Shown here: positions 8,808 to 17,463 of the stretch, piece after piece
Position numbering within the stretch: position 1 is the stretch's first letter
Layout: the number at the start of each line of letters is the position of its first letter
From: Paenibacillus radicibacter
Lineage (GTDB): Bacteria; Bacillota; Bacilli; Paenibacillales; NBRC-103111
NCBI RefSeq assembly: GCF_024721995.1
Contig: NZ_JANQBC010000009.1
Location: forward strand, 218,380-282,379
Length of the DNA stretch: 64,000 bases
Direction of reading: 5' to 3'
Made by a program: the position numbers and the translations under genes
The notes under the pieces: model-generated
Databases searched by the model: none
Seen by the model: only the letters and a program-made list of their open reading frames with translations
Told to the model about the DNA's origin: nothing

Positions 8808-9365
8808 TTAACGCCCTTTAAGTTGCACACCAATTGGAGTTGGAAATCCGTCCATGCTCTCCATGTTCTTATTCTCCCAATATTGCTGCAAACCCTCGGC
8901 ACCCTTGTTCTCAGCCCACTTTAGTAAGGTATCTCGATCTCCTTCATAAGAGAAGAGTGGCACGCTAAACCCACAGGAAGTCTTTACAATCTCGATTTCA
9001 GATACGAAAATTTGCCGGTAACCTGGATATAATTCGAATAATGGTGCAACTTGATCCCACTCTTCCGTATTCGGAAGAACTACCCGGCCATTCCCATACA
9101 ATCGCAAGATTAGCGGCTTCCCAACAAATGAGATAAACATATATGTCATCCGATTACTCTCTGTCACATGTGCACTTGCTTCATTCCCGCTCCCCGTCAG
9201 ATCTAAGTAAGCTACCTGATTCGGGGAAAGAATACGAAATACATCATGACCTTTAGGAGAAATGTTCACATGACCTGTTGATGCCGCAGTACCAACGAAG
9301 AACATCTTCTGTTCGTTAATAAACGCCTCGTGTTCTGGCAAAATGGAATTGTATACCGTACCCAT
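8808..9365 (-). CDS. Pyridoxamine 5'-phosphate oxidase-family (FMN-binding split-barrel) protein
   Basis: 185 residues. The N-terminal half MFFVGTAASTGHVNISPKGHDVFRILSPNQVAYLDLTGSGNEASAHV matches the split-barrel flavin-binding family of PNPOx-like proteins. TRASTGHVNxSPKG-type motifs bind FMN phosphate. These proteins often act as flavin- or F420-dependent reductases on small molecules; true vitamin B6 biosynthesis is not implied. A GAGGTGAGGAT site precedes ATG at 9365. Confidence 0.85.
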   Translation of the reverse strand: MGTVYNSILPEHEAFINEQKMFFVGTAASTGHVNISPKGHDVFRILSPNQVAYLDLTGSGNEASAHVTESNRMTYMFISFVGKPLILRLYGNGRVVLPNTEEWDQVAPLFELYPGYRQIFVSEIEIVKTSCGFSVPLFSYEGDRDTLLKWAENKGAEGLQQYWENKNMESMDGFPTPIGVQLKGR

Positions 9366-9377
9366 ATCCTCACCTCA

Positions 9378-10040
9378 TTATAAGCTTCCATATAAGACTA
9401 AATTTATAAATACCGCAATACTTAACGCAATGATTGCAGATAGAAGCATGGTCTCCTTCGTTTTGTTCCATTTTGACAAGACATAGAGACCAACAGCTAA
9501 AGCTCCACAAAGCATCATATTCACCGGCACACTTAGAAAATGACTAATCAGTATCTTTATAAATGGCATTTGTTTATAAATAACGGAAGATAAGATTCCA
9601 AATAGCCCATAAAGTAAAACAGCAACATACCTGTTGTTATTTCTGAGTACATATGTGATTCCGTCGATGATGATGGAGATAAATATACCAAGTGTATATA
9701 CAAAGCCTGTTGTGTATACAATTGCTAGCAAAAATATATCCATGAAGTCATAAGGGTTATTTACAAGTGCACCTATCCAGCCTAACAAGCAGAATGCTAT
9801 CCAAGTCTCACCAGCTGCAGCTAACTTCCCAGTGATATATGCGAAATATTTATTTTCAAATAAATGAGATAGTTTCAATTGCAGTTGATGCCTCTCAGAT
9901 AACAATTCATTCTGATGTTCAAGCCCGCATATCCAGCAGTATTCGGTGTGTTCATTATGCTGGCATTCCGTGCATAGGGGGATTTCACAATGACTACAGG
10001 ATATATTTGCTGTTATGGATGGATGGTAATTACAATTCAT
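9378..10040 (-). CDS. Membrane protein with N-terminal B-box-like zinc finger
   Basis: 220 residues. The first 45 carry a Cys/His-rich zinc-finger arrangement: C3, H6, CSHC, CTEC, H/H, CWIC. This resembles the B-box-like finger often placed in front of bacterial membrane domains. Five hydrophobic segments follow (about 78-98, 101-125, 140-156, 167-188, 197-217). I do not know the function. GAGGGTGAGCT precedes ATG at 10040. It follows the amidohydrolase gene by only 3 nt. Confidence 0.75.
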   Translation of the reverse strand: MNCNYHPSITANISCSHCEIPLCTECQHNEHTEYCWICGLEHQNELLSERHQLQLKLSHLFENKYFAYITGKLAAAGETWIAFCLLGWIGALVNNPYDFMDIFLLAIVYTTGFVYTLGIFISIIIDGITYVLRNNNRYVAVLLYGLFGILSSVIYKQMPFIKILISHFLSVPVNMMLCGALAVGLYVLSKWNKTKETMLLSAIIALSIAVFINLVLYGSL

Positions 10041-10043
10041 AGC

Positions 10044-11012
10044 TCACCCTCGTGGATATAAGTTGTATTTAATCATTAGTTCATGTGCTTGACGTTTATT
10101 AAGTGTATGTAAGTTGATTGATTCTGGAAGTGTAGTGCTGTATTTATTAATAATTGCAAATTGGGTTTGAGTTGGAGGTTGCGATTCAATTAGCTGTAAG
10201 AAATTCGTTCGACCAATCTGTTCACCGATTCTCTCATCCTGACACAGATCAATGACTTCATACATAGCGTTAATCGCCTTCTCATAATCAAGGTTCTGTG
10301 CACAAGCAGAATCCGTGCTTAGTAGAAATTGGGTGGGGTACTTCTTAATAACGGGAATATAATCTTCAAGTGGGTATTCATTGTTAGGATCGTAAGCTGC
10401 AAACCCTGCAAAGAAGTCCATATATAAATTAGGATGTTTACTCAGTAAATGTTCAATATGACGTGGCGGGTTAAATACATTGGCATGTGCGAAAATGAAA
10501 GATGTGTCTGGATATGTATCTAAAGCAATTTCTAATTGATCAATAACTTCTCCAAATGGAGGGTCTATATGAAGCAGGATCGGAACGTGATACTCAACGC
10601 AAAGCTGGTAAATTTCTGGTAAGTTCCCATCCATCGGATGCTGAGCTTTCCATTCTAACTTCGATGTTAAGGGAGAATATGTGGAAGCTGCAACAGTCTC
10701 TCCTATTCCATAGTAACCTTTTTCAAGATTCTGCTTAATTGTATGTAGTCCCTGCTTGTCGTGCATAGGAAAACCGGAGAAGAACGGGTAGAACTTATGT
10801 GGAAACTTCTCATACGCTTCCCAAGACAAGCGGTCGCTCTGAATTGCTGAAGGCTCTGAAATAGCACCAAACAGTACCGTCTTATCGATATAATATCGTT
10901 CCCAAGTCTCAATCGAACCTTGGTGCATGTAATAATCTGCGTCATGATTATGGACATCAATAAGCCCAAGATGCTTGTACTTCTCGAATAGTTCAGGTCT
11001 GACCTGCCTCAT
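10044..11012 (-). CDS. Amidohydrolase-family (Amidohydro_2) metal-dependent hydrolase
   Basis: 322 residues. The TIM-barrel metal site begins with IDVHNHD (H-x-H type). Later strands show ILLHIDPP, FIFAHANVF and LSTDSA, consistent with the H...H...D pattern of the Amidohydro_2 / TatD-like amidohydrolases. No membrane segments. The substrate is not recognisable. It is the first of a closely spaced pair with the zinc-finger membrane protein downstream. GTGAGG precedes ATG at 11012. Confidence 0.78.
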   Translation of the reverse strand: MRQVRPELFEKYKHLGLIDVHNHDADYYMHQGSIETWERYYIDKTVLFGAISEPSAIQSDRLSWEAYEKFPHKFYPFFSGFPMHDKQGLHTIKQNLEKGYYGIGETVAASTYSPLTSKLEWKAQHPMDGNLPEIYQLCVEYHVPILLHIDPPFGEVIDQLEIALDTYPDTSFIFAHANVFNPPRHIEHLLSKHPNLYMDFFAGFAAYDPNNEYPLEDYIPVIKKYPTQFLLSTDSACAQNLDYEKAINAMYEVIDLCQDERIGEQIGRTNFLQLIESQPPTQTQFAIINKYSTTLPESINLHTLNKRQAHELMIKYNLYPRG

Positions 11013-11113
11013 GGTGTTTCCTCACTTTCTATCTATCATACAACAAATCTACTTACATAAAACAACAATTTTTACAAAGAATCTTGACTCAATTGAATAA
11101 AGTGTTGCTCTAC

Positions 11114-11563
11114 TCAATTCTTATCAGAAACAAACAATCGGTTTAAGAGAGCGTTTACGATTAGTAGCACATGGTATCCGAAAATCGAAGCTACTACACC
11201 TAAGAATGTGAATGACAATAACTCAGAAAAAGGGGATCGATTACTCGAAATAATCAACATGAAAATAAACATAACGACAAACCCACCAAGTGCATATAGC
11301 AACAATGAAAATAAATACTTGTAGATGTTGCTTAATGTAAGTTTGCGAGTAAGAACATCCACCAATATGGAAATCGGTATGCCACCAATGAAATAAATAG
11401 GAGTAATAACAACCAAAAAGATAATGAAGTTGTCACTATTTCCAGAAGAAAACCAGATACTAAGTACGAGGCTCGACACAATCGCCGTTAAGATCTTACT
11501 TATTGTGTACAATCCGATACGCATCGATTTCGTGGCTGTTTCTTCTTCATTCCTATTTGTCAT
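11114..11563 (-). CDS. Four-helix membrane protein of unknown function
   Basis: 149 residues from MTNRNEEETATKS. AGGAGG lies about 7 nt before ATG at 11563, so the longer frame is rejected. Four hydrophobic helices are visible (about 20-36, 43-64, 78-99, 114-138), with a short cytosolic N-terminus. No family is recognised. It lies 42 nt downstream of the lipoprotein gene on the same strand. Confidence 0.65.
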   Translation of the reverse strand: MTNRNEEETATKSMRIGLYTISKILTAIVSSLVLSIWFSSGNSDNFIIFLVVITPIYFIGGIPISILVDVLTRKLTLSNIYKYLFSLLLYALGGFVVMFIFMLIISSNRSPFSELLSFTFLGVVASIFGYHVLLIVNALLNRLFVSDKN

Positions 11564-11605
11564 AAGCTGACCTCCTCTAGATTGATGGATGCTATTCAAA
11601 AGAAT

Positions 11606-12463
11606 CTACTTCTGCTCTTCATACATTCGATTTCGAGTGTCCTTTGGATGATACTTTTTCAATACACCATGATCAAATGCAACAAAACTATATACCTTCT
11701 CATTACCGAGTTGCATTATACTTTTACCTTTATCTTCTAATAGTAAAGAATAAGAAGGTAATTGGTCAGTATGATCTTTATAATTATTTGAATTCAATTG
11801 CACCACAGTCCTTATAAAGTTATCCTTCTCAGGTACCCAATACGTGATCTCAACCATTGGCGGCACCCAGTCCGTATGATTGCCAACCCACTCTGGTACG
11901 CCATCACCATCCAAATCCATTGGCTCGGCACGATGGCCCTCGAAATCGATAATTCTCCATATGCCACTGCCGTTGTTATAGGTTAGAAGGATTGGTACTT
12001 CATAGATAGACGGATATCCCTTTGGTCTGTCGATCGTGACACCCGAACTCTTCCCTTTAACATAATCAAGTGGTGTAATTTGAATCCGATCCGCATCTGA
12101 GCTAGAATACACTCCAAGTTCAGATAATCCTGCGCTACCTTTCAAATATCCCTGCACTTCGGAAGGGGCATTTGGATTTGAATAGAATACAATTTGAGCA
12201 TCTGAATGAGGCATTTGGTATGTACGTGTGAGCGTCCAATGCTTTGGAATTTGGGCACCATATTCTACAACAGGCCATAACCACTCACCTTGTGGGATCT
12301 CATCTGTAAAACGATCTGGACTATATACTGCATTAGAAGTTTGTGGATGATTCGTAGTAGTTGGTGTTAGACTTTCTGGTGAGACAGCTTGTTGATTGTT
12401 ACCGCAAGCAGTAAGCGCTAATAATATGAACAAAGTAATGAACATTTTCAATTTGGTTTTCAA
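11606..12463 (-). CDS. Lipoprotein of unknown function
   Basis: 285 residues with a clear type II signal: MKTKLKMFITLFILLALTACG, lipobox LTAC with Cys20. It is followed by a Ser/Thr/Pro/Asn linker to about residue 50 and then a soluble domain. The domain includes MDLDGDGVPEWVGNH, an FG-GAP/EF-hand-like DxDxDG calcium-type loop often seen in bacterial lipoproteins that report VCBS/FG-GAP repeats. The start is TTG, with AAGGAG about 9 nt upstream. Function unknown; it is expected on the outer face of the membrane. Confidence 0.8.
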   Translation of the reverse strand: MKTKLKMFITLFILLALTACGNNQQAVSPESLTPTTTNHPQTSNAVYSPDRFTDEIPQGEWLWPVVEYGAQIPKHWTLTRTYQMPHSDAQIVFYSNPNAPSEVQGYLKGSAGLSELGVYSSSDADRIQITPLDYVKGKSSGVTIDRPKGYPSIYEVPILLTYNNGSGIWRIIDFEGHRAEPMDLDGDGVPEWVGNHTDWVPPMVEITYWVPEKDNFIRTVVQLNSNNYKDHTDQLPSYSLLLEDKGKSIMQLGNEKVYSFVAFDHGVLKKYHPKDTRNRMYEEQK

Positions 12464-12628
12464 GATTGTCGACTCCTTGTGTATGTATATTCTTGGCTGC
12501 TAAAGTCCAATCCATCAACCATACCACATGAAATCCCATTAATAAATCAATTATACCAAATACTAAAAATAAAGGTAATTCACCCATCTCTCCCCTATTT
12601 CATACGCTTTACCAAGGGGGAGTGGCTC

Positions 12629-13567
12629 ATGTTCTCTATGCTCACATTTATACAAGAACTCGTACTTATGTATATGATTGGACTGCTTGGTTATTTGCTT
12701 CGTAAAAAAGGTATCTTACAAAGTGGAAGTGAAGGTGTCCTTACTTCACTTATTCTATATGTGACCCTTCCCGCGCTCATTCTGTATGGGATGGATATTC
12801 CTTTTTCAATTACAAGTCTGAAGCATTTTCTGTGGCTATCTCTAATGTCATTCTCGATTCTAACCGTTTCATCTATTATAGCCTTCTTGACCGTGAGGCG
12901 ATTACGTGCAGGAAAGCTTAGAAGAAATGCGCTTGAAGGTATCATGATATTCGGGAATCAGGGATTTCTTGGAGTGGCGATTAGTTATCTTCTATTCGGT
13001 AAAAATGGGGTTCTACTTGCGACTTTATTCAACTTCGTCTATCTCATCTTCATATGGACATATGCCATTTACTTGTTCGCGAGGGCAGCTGAAACCATTC
13101 AGTGGCGTAAAGTTTTCTTCAATCCAGGTATACTTGCAACTCTTCTTGGTCTAATCTTATTGCTTTTACCTGGAACACTTCCACACGTTCTGCAAGATAC
13201 ATTGGAAATGCTGGGTAAGCCAACGGTTCCATTGTCCATGCTCCTAATTGGCGTACTGCTCGGGGGAATGAATGCCAAAGTGCTTCAACAATTTGTGAAG
13301 GATCGGTATCTTTGGCTTGCTTCTTTGTACAAATTAATGCTGTTTCCCTTATTACTGCTACCATTCTACTGGCTGTCAGTCCCTTTCGAGCTATTAACAG
13401 TTGCTGTCATCTTGGCCGGTATGCCGTCAGCACCTACGATCTCAATCTTTGCACATCAGTACCGAGAAGACTCTTCGTATGCTGCTGCAGGCGTTGCGAT
13501 CAGCACGCTGTTATCCATTGTTACAATACCTATATTGTATGGATTGCTGTATATAATCATGAAGTAG
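12629..13567 (+). CDS. AEC-family (auxin efflux carrier-type) transporter
   Basis: 312 residues, about 10 hydrophobic helices. It begins MFSMLTFIQELVLMYMIGLLGYLLRKKGIL, which is the AEC/YfdV-like start, and contains the characteristic GNQGFLGVAI and AGMPSAPT loops. Family members export or import small carboxylates such as malate. The start at 12629 follows GGGGGAG by 6 nt; 50 further in-frame codons upstream are not supported. It is one of the few plus-strand genes in this section. Confidence 0.88.
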   Translation: MFSMLTFIQELVLMYMIGLLGYLLRKKGILQSGSEGVLTSLILYVTLPALILYGMDIPFSITSLKHFLWLSLMSFSILTVSSIIAFLTVRRLRAGKLRRNALEGIMIFGNQGFLGVAISYLLFGKNGVLLATLFNFVYLIFIWTYAIYLFARAAETIQWRKVFFNPGILATLLGLILLLLPGTLPHVLQDTLEMLGKPTVPLSMLLIGVLLGGMNAKVLQQFVKDRYLWLASLYKLMLFPLLLLPFYWLSVPFELLTVAVILAGMPSAPTISIFAHQYREDSSYAAAGVAISTLLSIVTIPILYGLLYIIMK

Positions 13568-13572
13568 CAACA

Positions 13573-14289
13573 TCACTCTGTACTTATATTAAAATCAACC
13601 CCATACTGAACGAAGCCAAGTTTCTTCGCCACTTGCTGAGATGCGATATTGTCCCAAGAGGTGCTGTAAAGCGGGATGAGACCCGACTTAAGGATCAACT
13701 GTACCCAACTGGAAACTACTTTTGCTGCGTATCCTTTACCTCGAAATGGCTCAGCAGTCATTAGACTTGCTTCTGCTGCCTGTTTCGATCGACGAGCACT
13801 ACAGCATACGGATACTGCTTCACCATTGACAACATAAGCGACAACGGGTTCGCGCAAACTAAGTTCAGACGTTAGATGATTGAAGTACGGTCGTAATAAC
13901 GCCTTATTCGAATCGTCAATAAGTATCGTTTCATCTAGGTGTTCAAGGGTCTCTTTTGTTGAAAAATAATATGCAGGTCCTGCCCAGATCGTTTTCACTT
14001 TCTGGTGTTTTTCTACTATTTTACAATAATCGATAATCGGCAATGGATCTGTGGGTAATGTTTGAATCTCATCTAATAAATATTGAGGAATATCATCGCG
14101 AAAATGAATAACGGAGGAATTCTTCGTCTTTCCAATAAAGAGTGCTGGAGGTTGCAACTCCGTTTGTTCATTAATGCGTACGATTCGATTGTCCTTATTC
14201 ATCACGTACAAGGTTGAAGCTTGGATTTGGATTAGTTCATGATCGTTATACAAGGGTATAATCACACTCCTCTCATTAATGTAAATCAT
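13573..14289 (-). CDS. GNAT-family acetyltransferase with N-terminal extension
   Basis: 238 residues. The C-terminal third holds the acetyl-CoA loop TAEPFRGKGYAAKVVSSWVQLIL followed by LYSTSWDNIASQQVAKKLGF, the FR47-like GNAT pattern. The first ~120 residues are a divergent domain without a recognised motif. The start is uncertain: ATG 14289 has no good ribosome site, while AGAGGAG lies 13 nt before an in-frame TTG at 14253. It converges with the AEC transporter (6-nt gap). Confidence 0.8.
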   Translation of the reverse strand: MIYINERSVIIPLYNDHELIQIQASTLYVMNKDNRIVRINEQTELQPPALFIGKTKNSSVIHFRDDIPQYLLDEIQTLPTDPLPIIDYCKIVEKHQKVKTIWAGPAYYFSTKETLEHLDETILIDDSNKALLRPYFNHLTSELSLREPVVAYVVNGEAVSVCCSARRSKQAAEASLMTAEPFRGKGYAAKVVSSWVQLILKSGLIPLYSTSWDNIASQQVAKKLGFVQYGVDFNISTE

Positions 14290-14307
14290 GGTACGAATAT
14301 CTACGTT

Positions 14308-15465
14308 TTAGAAAAAGCTTTTCTTTCCTTCCACTGATTTCCTAATTTGCAATGTATCAAACAATCTACCTTCTTCATCTATAGCACGTACTTCCAATCG
14401 ATCTGAAGTCACGACGACCTGAACAAAATGTGGAACTGCTACTGCTTGGGATGTATGCCATTCGCGTTTAGGCAGTAACCAATTCTCCATTGCCCCAGCT
14501 CCACCTGCCACGATATAGACGACTCCTTGCTCAAAATCGACTTGCCCAGCACGAAGTGGATGACTTCGTTCGTAGATAATCGTATGCGAGTTAAATACCA
14601 GATCCACACCATATTGCTCAAAGAAAGGACTAAGCACTCTCAAATCTTCCACTTGATAACCGCCTGACACATAAGGAGGGTAATGAAAATATACGATTTT
14701 CCATTTGGCAGTTGTCGCTTGTAAATCACTTAATAAGAAATCAATTTGAGGATTAACGCAGTGCAGTTGACCGTTAAGATGCGGATAGGTTTCAGATGGG
14801 ATGAAATCTGTAGCGTCTAAGCAAATAAAATGAGCATCCCCATAATCGAAGGAATAATAATTTTTCGGAGGATTAAATGCAAAAAAATCATAATACCAAG
14901 ACCCTTGATTCTCATGATTTCCCAAAAAACTAAACACAGGTGTAGAATGGAACAATTCTTTACCTGGTCCAAAGAAATATTGTTCCCAATCCTCATACCG
15001 CTGACCATCATCTACAACGTCGCCTATAAACAATGCAAGATCAGGTCGATAACGACTCATCTGTTTAAAAATATTCCGATTGATCTGTCCATCCGTCGAA
15101 TCAAATCCACTATATCCACCTGTTTCACTCGTTACTGCGAAGGAAAACGACTCTCCGCTTCGTACTGCTGTTTTGAAGGGAAAAGGGCCACCTTCAACCG
15201 AATCACCGGCATATATTTTATAAAAATAGATGGTACTCGGTTCTAGATTATCTATAGTTACTTCATGAATTAGTGCTGATGTTTCATTCGTAATAGATCT
15301 GATGATATGTTCTGGTTGCTTGTAGTTGCCTTGATGACCACTGTGGATTCGCTCCGCTTGTAGCACTTCTACTTTTGAGAATGTGCGCTCTGAAGTCTCC
15401 CACATAATGGTCATGGAGTCCATAGTAGGTCGTTGTAGATAAGGTCCTTTTACGATCTTCATCAT
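14308..15465 (-). CDS. Purple-acid-phosphatase-like metallophosphoesterase with altered metal ligands
   Basis: 385 residues. An N-terminal fibronectin-III-like domain (about 1-105; GPYLQRP, MTIMWETSE) precedes a calcineurin-like phosphoesterase domain. GDVVDDG, FSFLGNHE and YFHYPPYVSGG are intact metal or catalytic motifs. However, the first motif, usually GDxG, reads SETG, and the final GHxHxYER reads SHTIIYER, so one Asp and one His ligand appear changed. No signal peptide is seen. GGGGGATAG precedes the start. It follows a small zinc-ribbon gene by 6 nt. Confidence 0.8.
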   Translation of the reverse strand: MMKIVKGPYLQRPTMDSMTIMWETSERTFSKVEVLQAERIHSGHQGNYKQPEHIIRSITNETSALIHEVTIDNLEPSTIYFYKIYAGDSVEGGPFPFKTAVRSGESFSFAVTSETGGYSGFDSTDGQINRNIFKQMSRYRPDLALFIGDVVDDGQRYEDWEQYFFGPGKELFHSTPVFSFLGNHENQGSWYYDFFAFNPPKNYYSFDYGDAHFICLDATDFIPSETYPHLNGQLHCVNPQIDFLLSDLQATTAKWKIVYFHYPPYVSGGYQVEDLRVLSPFFEQYGVDLVFNSHTIIYERSHPLRAGQVDFEQGVVYIVAGGAGAMENWLLPKREWHTSQAVAVPHFVQVVVTSDRLEVRAIDEEGRLFDTLQIRKSVEGKKSFF

Positions 15466-15471
15466 TTCACA

Positions 15472-15837
15472 CTATCCCCCAAACAATATATCTAGCACCG
15501 TCCCAAGCTTCCCCGTCTTCTTCCCTTCCAGAACTTCAGGATCATACATCTCCACATATCCGCAGTTCATACAAGAGACAAACAAATAATGATTATGCTG
15601 AATATCAAACATCTTGCTGAGTCCAGTACCCGTCATTGCTACTTCTTTAATTCTGCATTCTTCGCACTTACACTTCGCGCATTTGAACTTATCTTGGATC
15701 ATGTCCTGGATACTCAAATGATTCGTATACACATCCGTATTATGTAGTTCTTGATCTGGCAGTACTTCTTGCTTGCAGTTGGGACAAATATTGTCATACA
15801 CTTCAACATTCTTGTTACACCAAGGACATTCAATCAT
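15472..15837 (-). CDS. Zinc-ribbon protein of unknown function
   Basis: 121 residues. It has an N-terminal zinc ribbon (CPWCNK...CPNCKQ) and a second Cys-rich block (FKCAKCKCEECRIKEV...CMNCGYVEMYD). The two-ribbon layout resembles nucleic-acid-binding zinc-ribbon proteins, which is a structural inference only. AGGAGGGGATGAGCTAG precedes ATG at 15837. It is co-oriented with, and immediately upstream of, the metallophosphoesterase gene. Confidence 0.75.
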   Translation of the reverse strand: MIECPWCNKNVEVYDNICPNCKQEVLPDQELHNTDVYTNHLSIQDMIQDKFKCAKCKCEECRIKEVAMTGTGLSKMFDIQHNHYLFVSCMNCGYVEMYDPEVLEGKKTGKLGTVLDILFGG

Positions 15838-15860
15838 CTAGCTCATCCCCTCCTATCTTT

Positions 15861-16123
15861 TCACATAAATTTTAACACAAATACCAATAAAAAAATCTGC
15901 AATAATCTATTGCAGATGTTGTAATTCGAATATGTAATTGTCGAAAAGCAATCTAAATCCCCAATCCCGCCCTCGCTTATCCGATAAATCAGCATTTGGT
16001 AGTAACAATAATAGGTACATGATGCAGTGCTTTCACACGTGTGACAATGCTGGGCTAATTCGTCATGGTTTGGACATGGCCCGGCGTCCATTCAGGTTTC
16101 CAACTTCCCGTTGGAGGGGTCAT
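15861..16123 (-). pseudogene. Possible frameshifted small Cys-rich gene
   Basis: From ATG 16123 (AAAGGCGA upstream) the frame reads MTPPTGSWKPEWTPG and soon stops. In the neighbouring frame the sequence continues as GPCPNHDELAQHCHTCESTASC and on to YYQMLIYRISEGG. Adding one base in the GCCGGGCC tract (about 16079-16087) would join them into one protein-like Cys-rich chain. The tail runs through the terminator hairpin at 15895-15917, which argues against the last ~20 residues. Low confidence: it could be a real frameshift, an assembly error or non-coding. Confidence 0.3.
15884..15917 (-). terminator. Rho-independent terminator
   Basis: A perfect 10-bp inverted repeat (ATCTGCAATA / TATTGCAGAT) with a 3-nt loop spans 15895-15917. 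Read on the minus strand it is followed by a run of T residues. It would end minus-strand transcripts coming from the DIP1984 gene and the region below it. Confidence 0.75.
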
Positions 16124-16160
16124 GCTCGCCTTTATTCGGATTAGCTACCTACTTCGATTG

Positions 16161-16622
16161 CTATTCTTCGATCAGATCAACTGTCCAGTTCAATTCTTGG
16201 ATCTTCAAGTCAATTTCGCGATATTCTTTGGATAGGTCATCCACTTGTTTCTGCACAGCAGCAACATCAATTGTACGGATATATACAACCTCGGAACGTG
16301 AATATCTCTCTTGTTTGATCGTGGATTGATCGAGTAGATCACTCAATATTTTACGATGCTGCATCCATTGATCGCGCTGTGCTAGTGCATCGGTCAAGCT
16401 AAGTTTATCATCATAAGGCGTTAACGAGTTTGTTTTGTTTACTTTGCGAACCCAAATCGAATGTTCTTGAATTACTTTTTCTAGTTCAGCAAGGAGTGAA
16501 TTCGAGTCCTCTGCAGGTGTCTCACCCTCTTGAACTTTTACAACTCTCTCAAGCCGCTGTTTCAACTGCGCAATTCGCTTCTGACAATCTGCACGTAATA
16601 CAAGTGCCTCTGCAAGCCTCAT
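16161..16622 (-). CDS. DIP1984-family protein (septicolysin-like, DUF6847)
   Basis: 153 residues, largely helical and coiled-coil. The start MRLAEALVLRADCQKRIAQLKQRLERVVKVQEGETPAED is highly characteristic of the DIP1984 family, as are the motifs VNKTNSL and LTDALAQRDQW. GGGGGATCATCAG precedes ATG at 16622, so an upstream in-frame ATG is rejected. The family is widespread in bacteria and the old septicolysin label has little support. Function unknown. Confidence 0.88.
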   Translation of the reverse strand: MRLAEALVLRADCQKRIAQLKQRLERVVKVQEGETPAEDSNSLLAELEKVIQEHSIWVRKVNKTNSLTPYDDKLSLTDALAQRDQWMQHRKILSDLLDQSTIKQERYSRSEVVYIRTIDVAAVQKQVDDLSKEYREIDLKIQELNWTVDLIEE

Positions 16623-16710
16623 CTGATGATCCCCCTTATCAATCTTTCGCATCTAGTCTATTTCCCTATTCTATCAAATTCTACAGGTACTCGTTCATGC
16701 ACAATACGAA

Positions 16711-16896
16711 TCACGCGAAAATTTTATAAACCAAATAGGCAATTATCGCGCCAAATCCTAATCCTGCAAGGGCAATTAATGAATACCTGATTTTATCTGC
16801 TAATGGTTCTGGCGACCTTTCGCCGCAATGTGGGCACATCTTCGCTGTAGAAGAAACTGTACCACCGCATGTTTTACAATTGATGAGAACTCCCAT
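16711..16896 (-). CDS. Small zinc-ribbon membrane protein
   Basis: 61 residues. The zinc ribbon CKTCGGTVSSTAKMCPHCG (residues 7-25) is joined by a short linker to one C-terminal transmembrane helix (about 38-58). This zinc_ribbon_2-plus-TM layout is common in Firmicutes and has no assigned role. AAAGGGG lies about 11 nt before ATG at 16896. It sits 15 nt after the upstream membrane-protein gene. Confidence 0.78.
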   Translation of the reverse strand: MGVLINCKTCGGTVSSTAKMCPHCGERSPEPLADKIRYSLIALAGLGFGAIIAYLVYKIFA

Positions 16897-16911
16897 GTTG
16901 TTTGTACCCCT

Positions 16912-17343
16912 TTACACTGCATTCTGCTGTCGCAACACGGCAATATATGCATACAACCCTGAACCGATTGAACTGCATACAACCACAAGCAAGATATTCA
17001 CTTCAAACAGATAATAGACAACTAAGATGACCATCAATAATACGATCATATAGTACAGCTTGATCTTGAGCGTTCTTTGTTTCGTATGTAAAAGTCGATT
17101 CAATTCGTAATAGTAATCGCTCAGAATAAAGTTTCCTTTTTCCAAAAAAGTTATCAAATACTCCCTGCTAATCGGATACTTTAGTTCCATAGCAATCTCG
17201 TAGAGCAAATTAGCCTGATCTTCTATTGAACTTCCTACATCTTTTAAAAATGTACGAGAAGTCATATCAAGCCTCTTCCCATACTTAGCTTCATACCGCT
17301 TCGCAACATATTGAACAAACTGATTTTCAGTCCTAATCTTCAT
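16912..17343 (-). CDS. Two-helix membrane protein of unknown function
   Basis: 143 residues. A soluble N-terminal ~90 residues (KIRTENQFVQYVAKRYEAKYG...) is followed by two adjacent hydrophobic helices (about 96-114 and 116-134). No family is recognised. GAGG lies 10 nt before ATG at 17343. It is probably co-transcribed with the small zinc-ribbon membrane protein downstream. Confidence 0.65.
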   Translation of the reverse strand: MKIRTENQFVQYVAKRYEAKYGKRLDMTSRTFLKDVGSSIEDQANLLYEIAMELKYPISREYLITFLEKGNFILSDYYYELNRLLHTKQRTLKIKLYYMIVLLMVILVVYYLFEVNILLVVVCSSIGSGLYAYIAVLRQQNAV

Positions 17344-17415
17344 ATGGAATAATCCTCATTCGCAAGTAGTTTGGATTATTATACCATCTAAGTTGGGTCA
17401 TGTATCAATTACCTA

Positions 17416-17446
17416 CAAAAAAAGCACCAAGCTGTTCGCTTGATGC
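17416..17446 (-). terminator. Rho-independent terminator of the Nudix gene
   Basis: On the minus strand GCATCAAG-CGAACAG-CTTGGTGC forms an 8-bp stem (one G-U or mismatch) followed by seven T residues. It lies directly behind the stop of the Nudix gene at 17464. Confidence 0.85.
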
Positions 17447-17463
17447 CTGCTGCTTTCATATGT

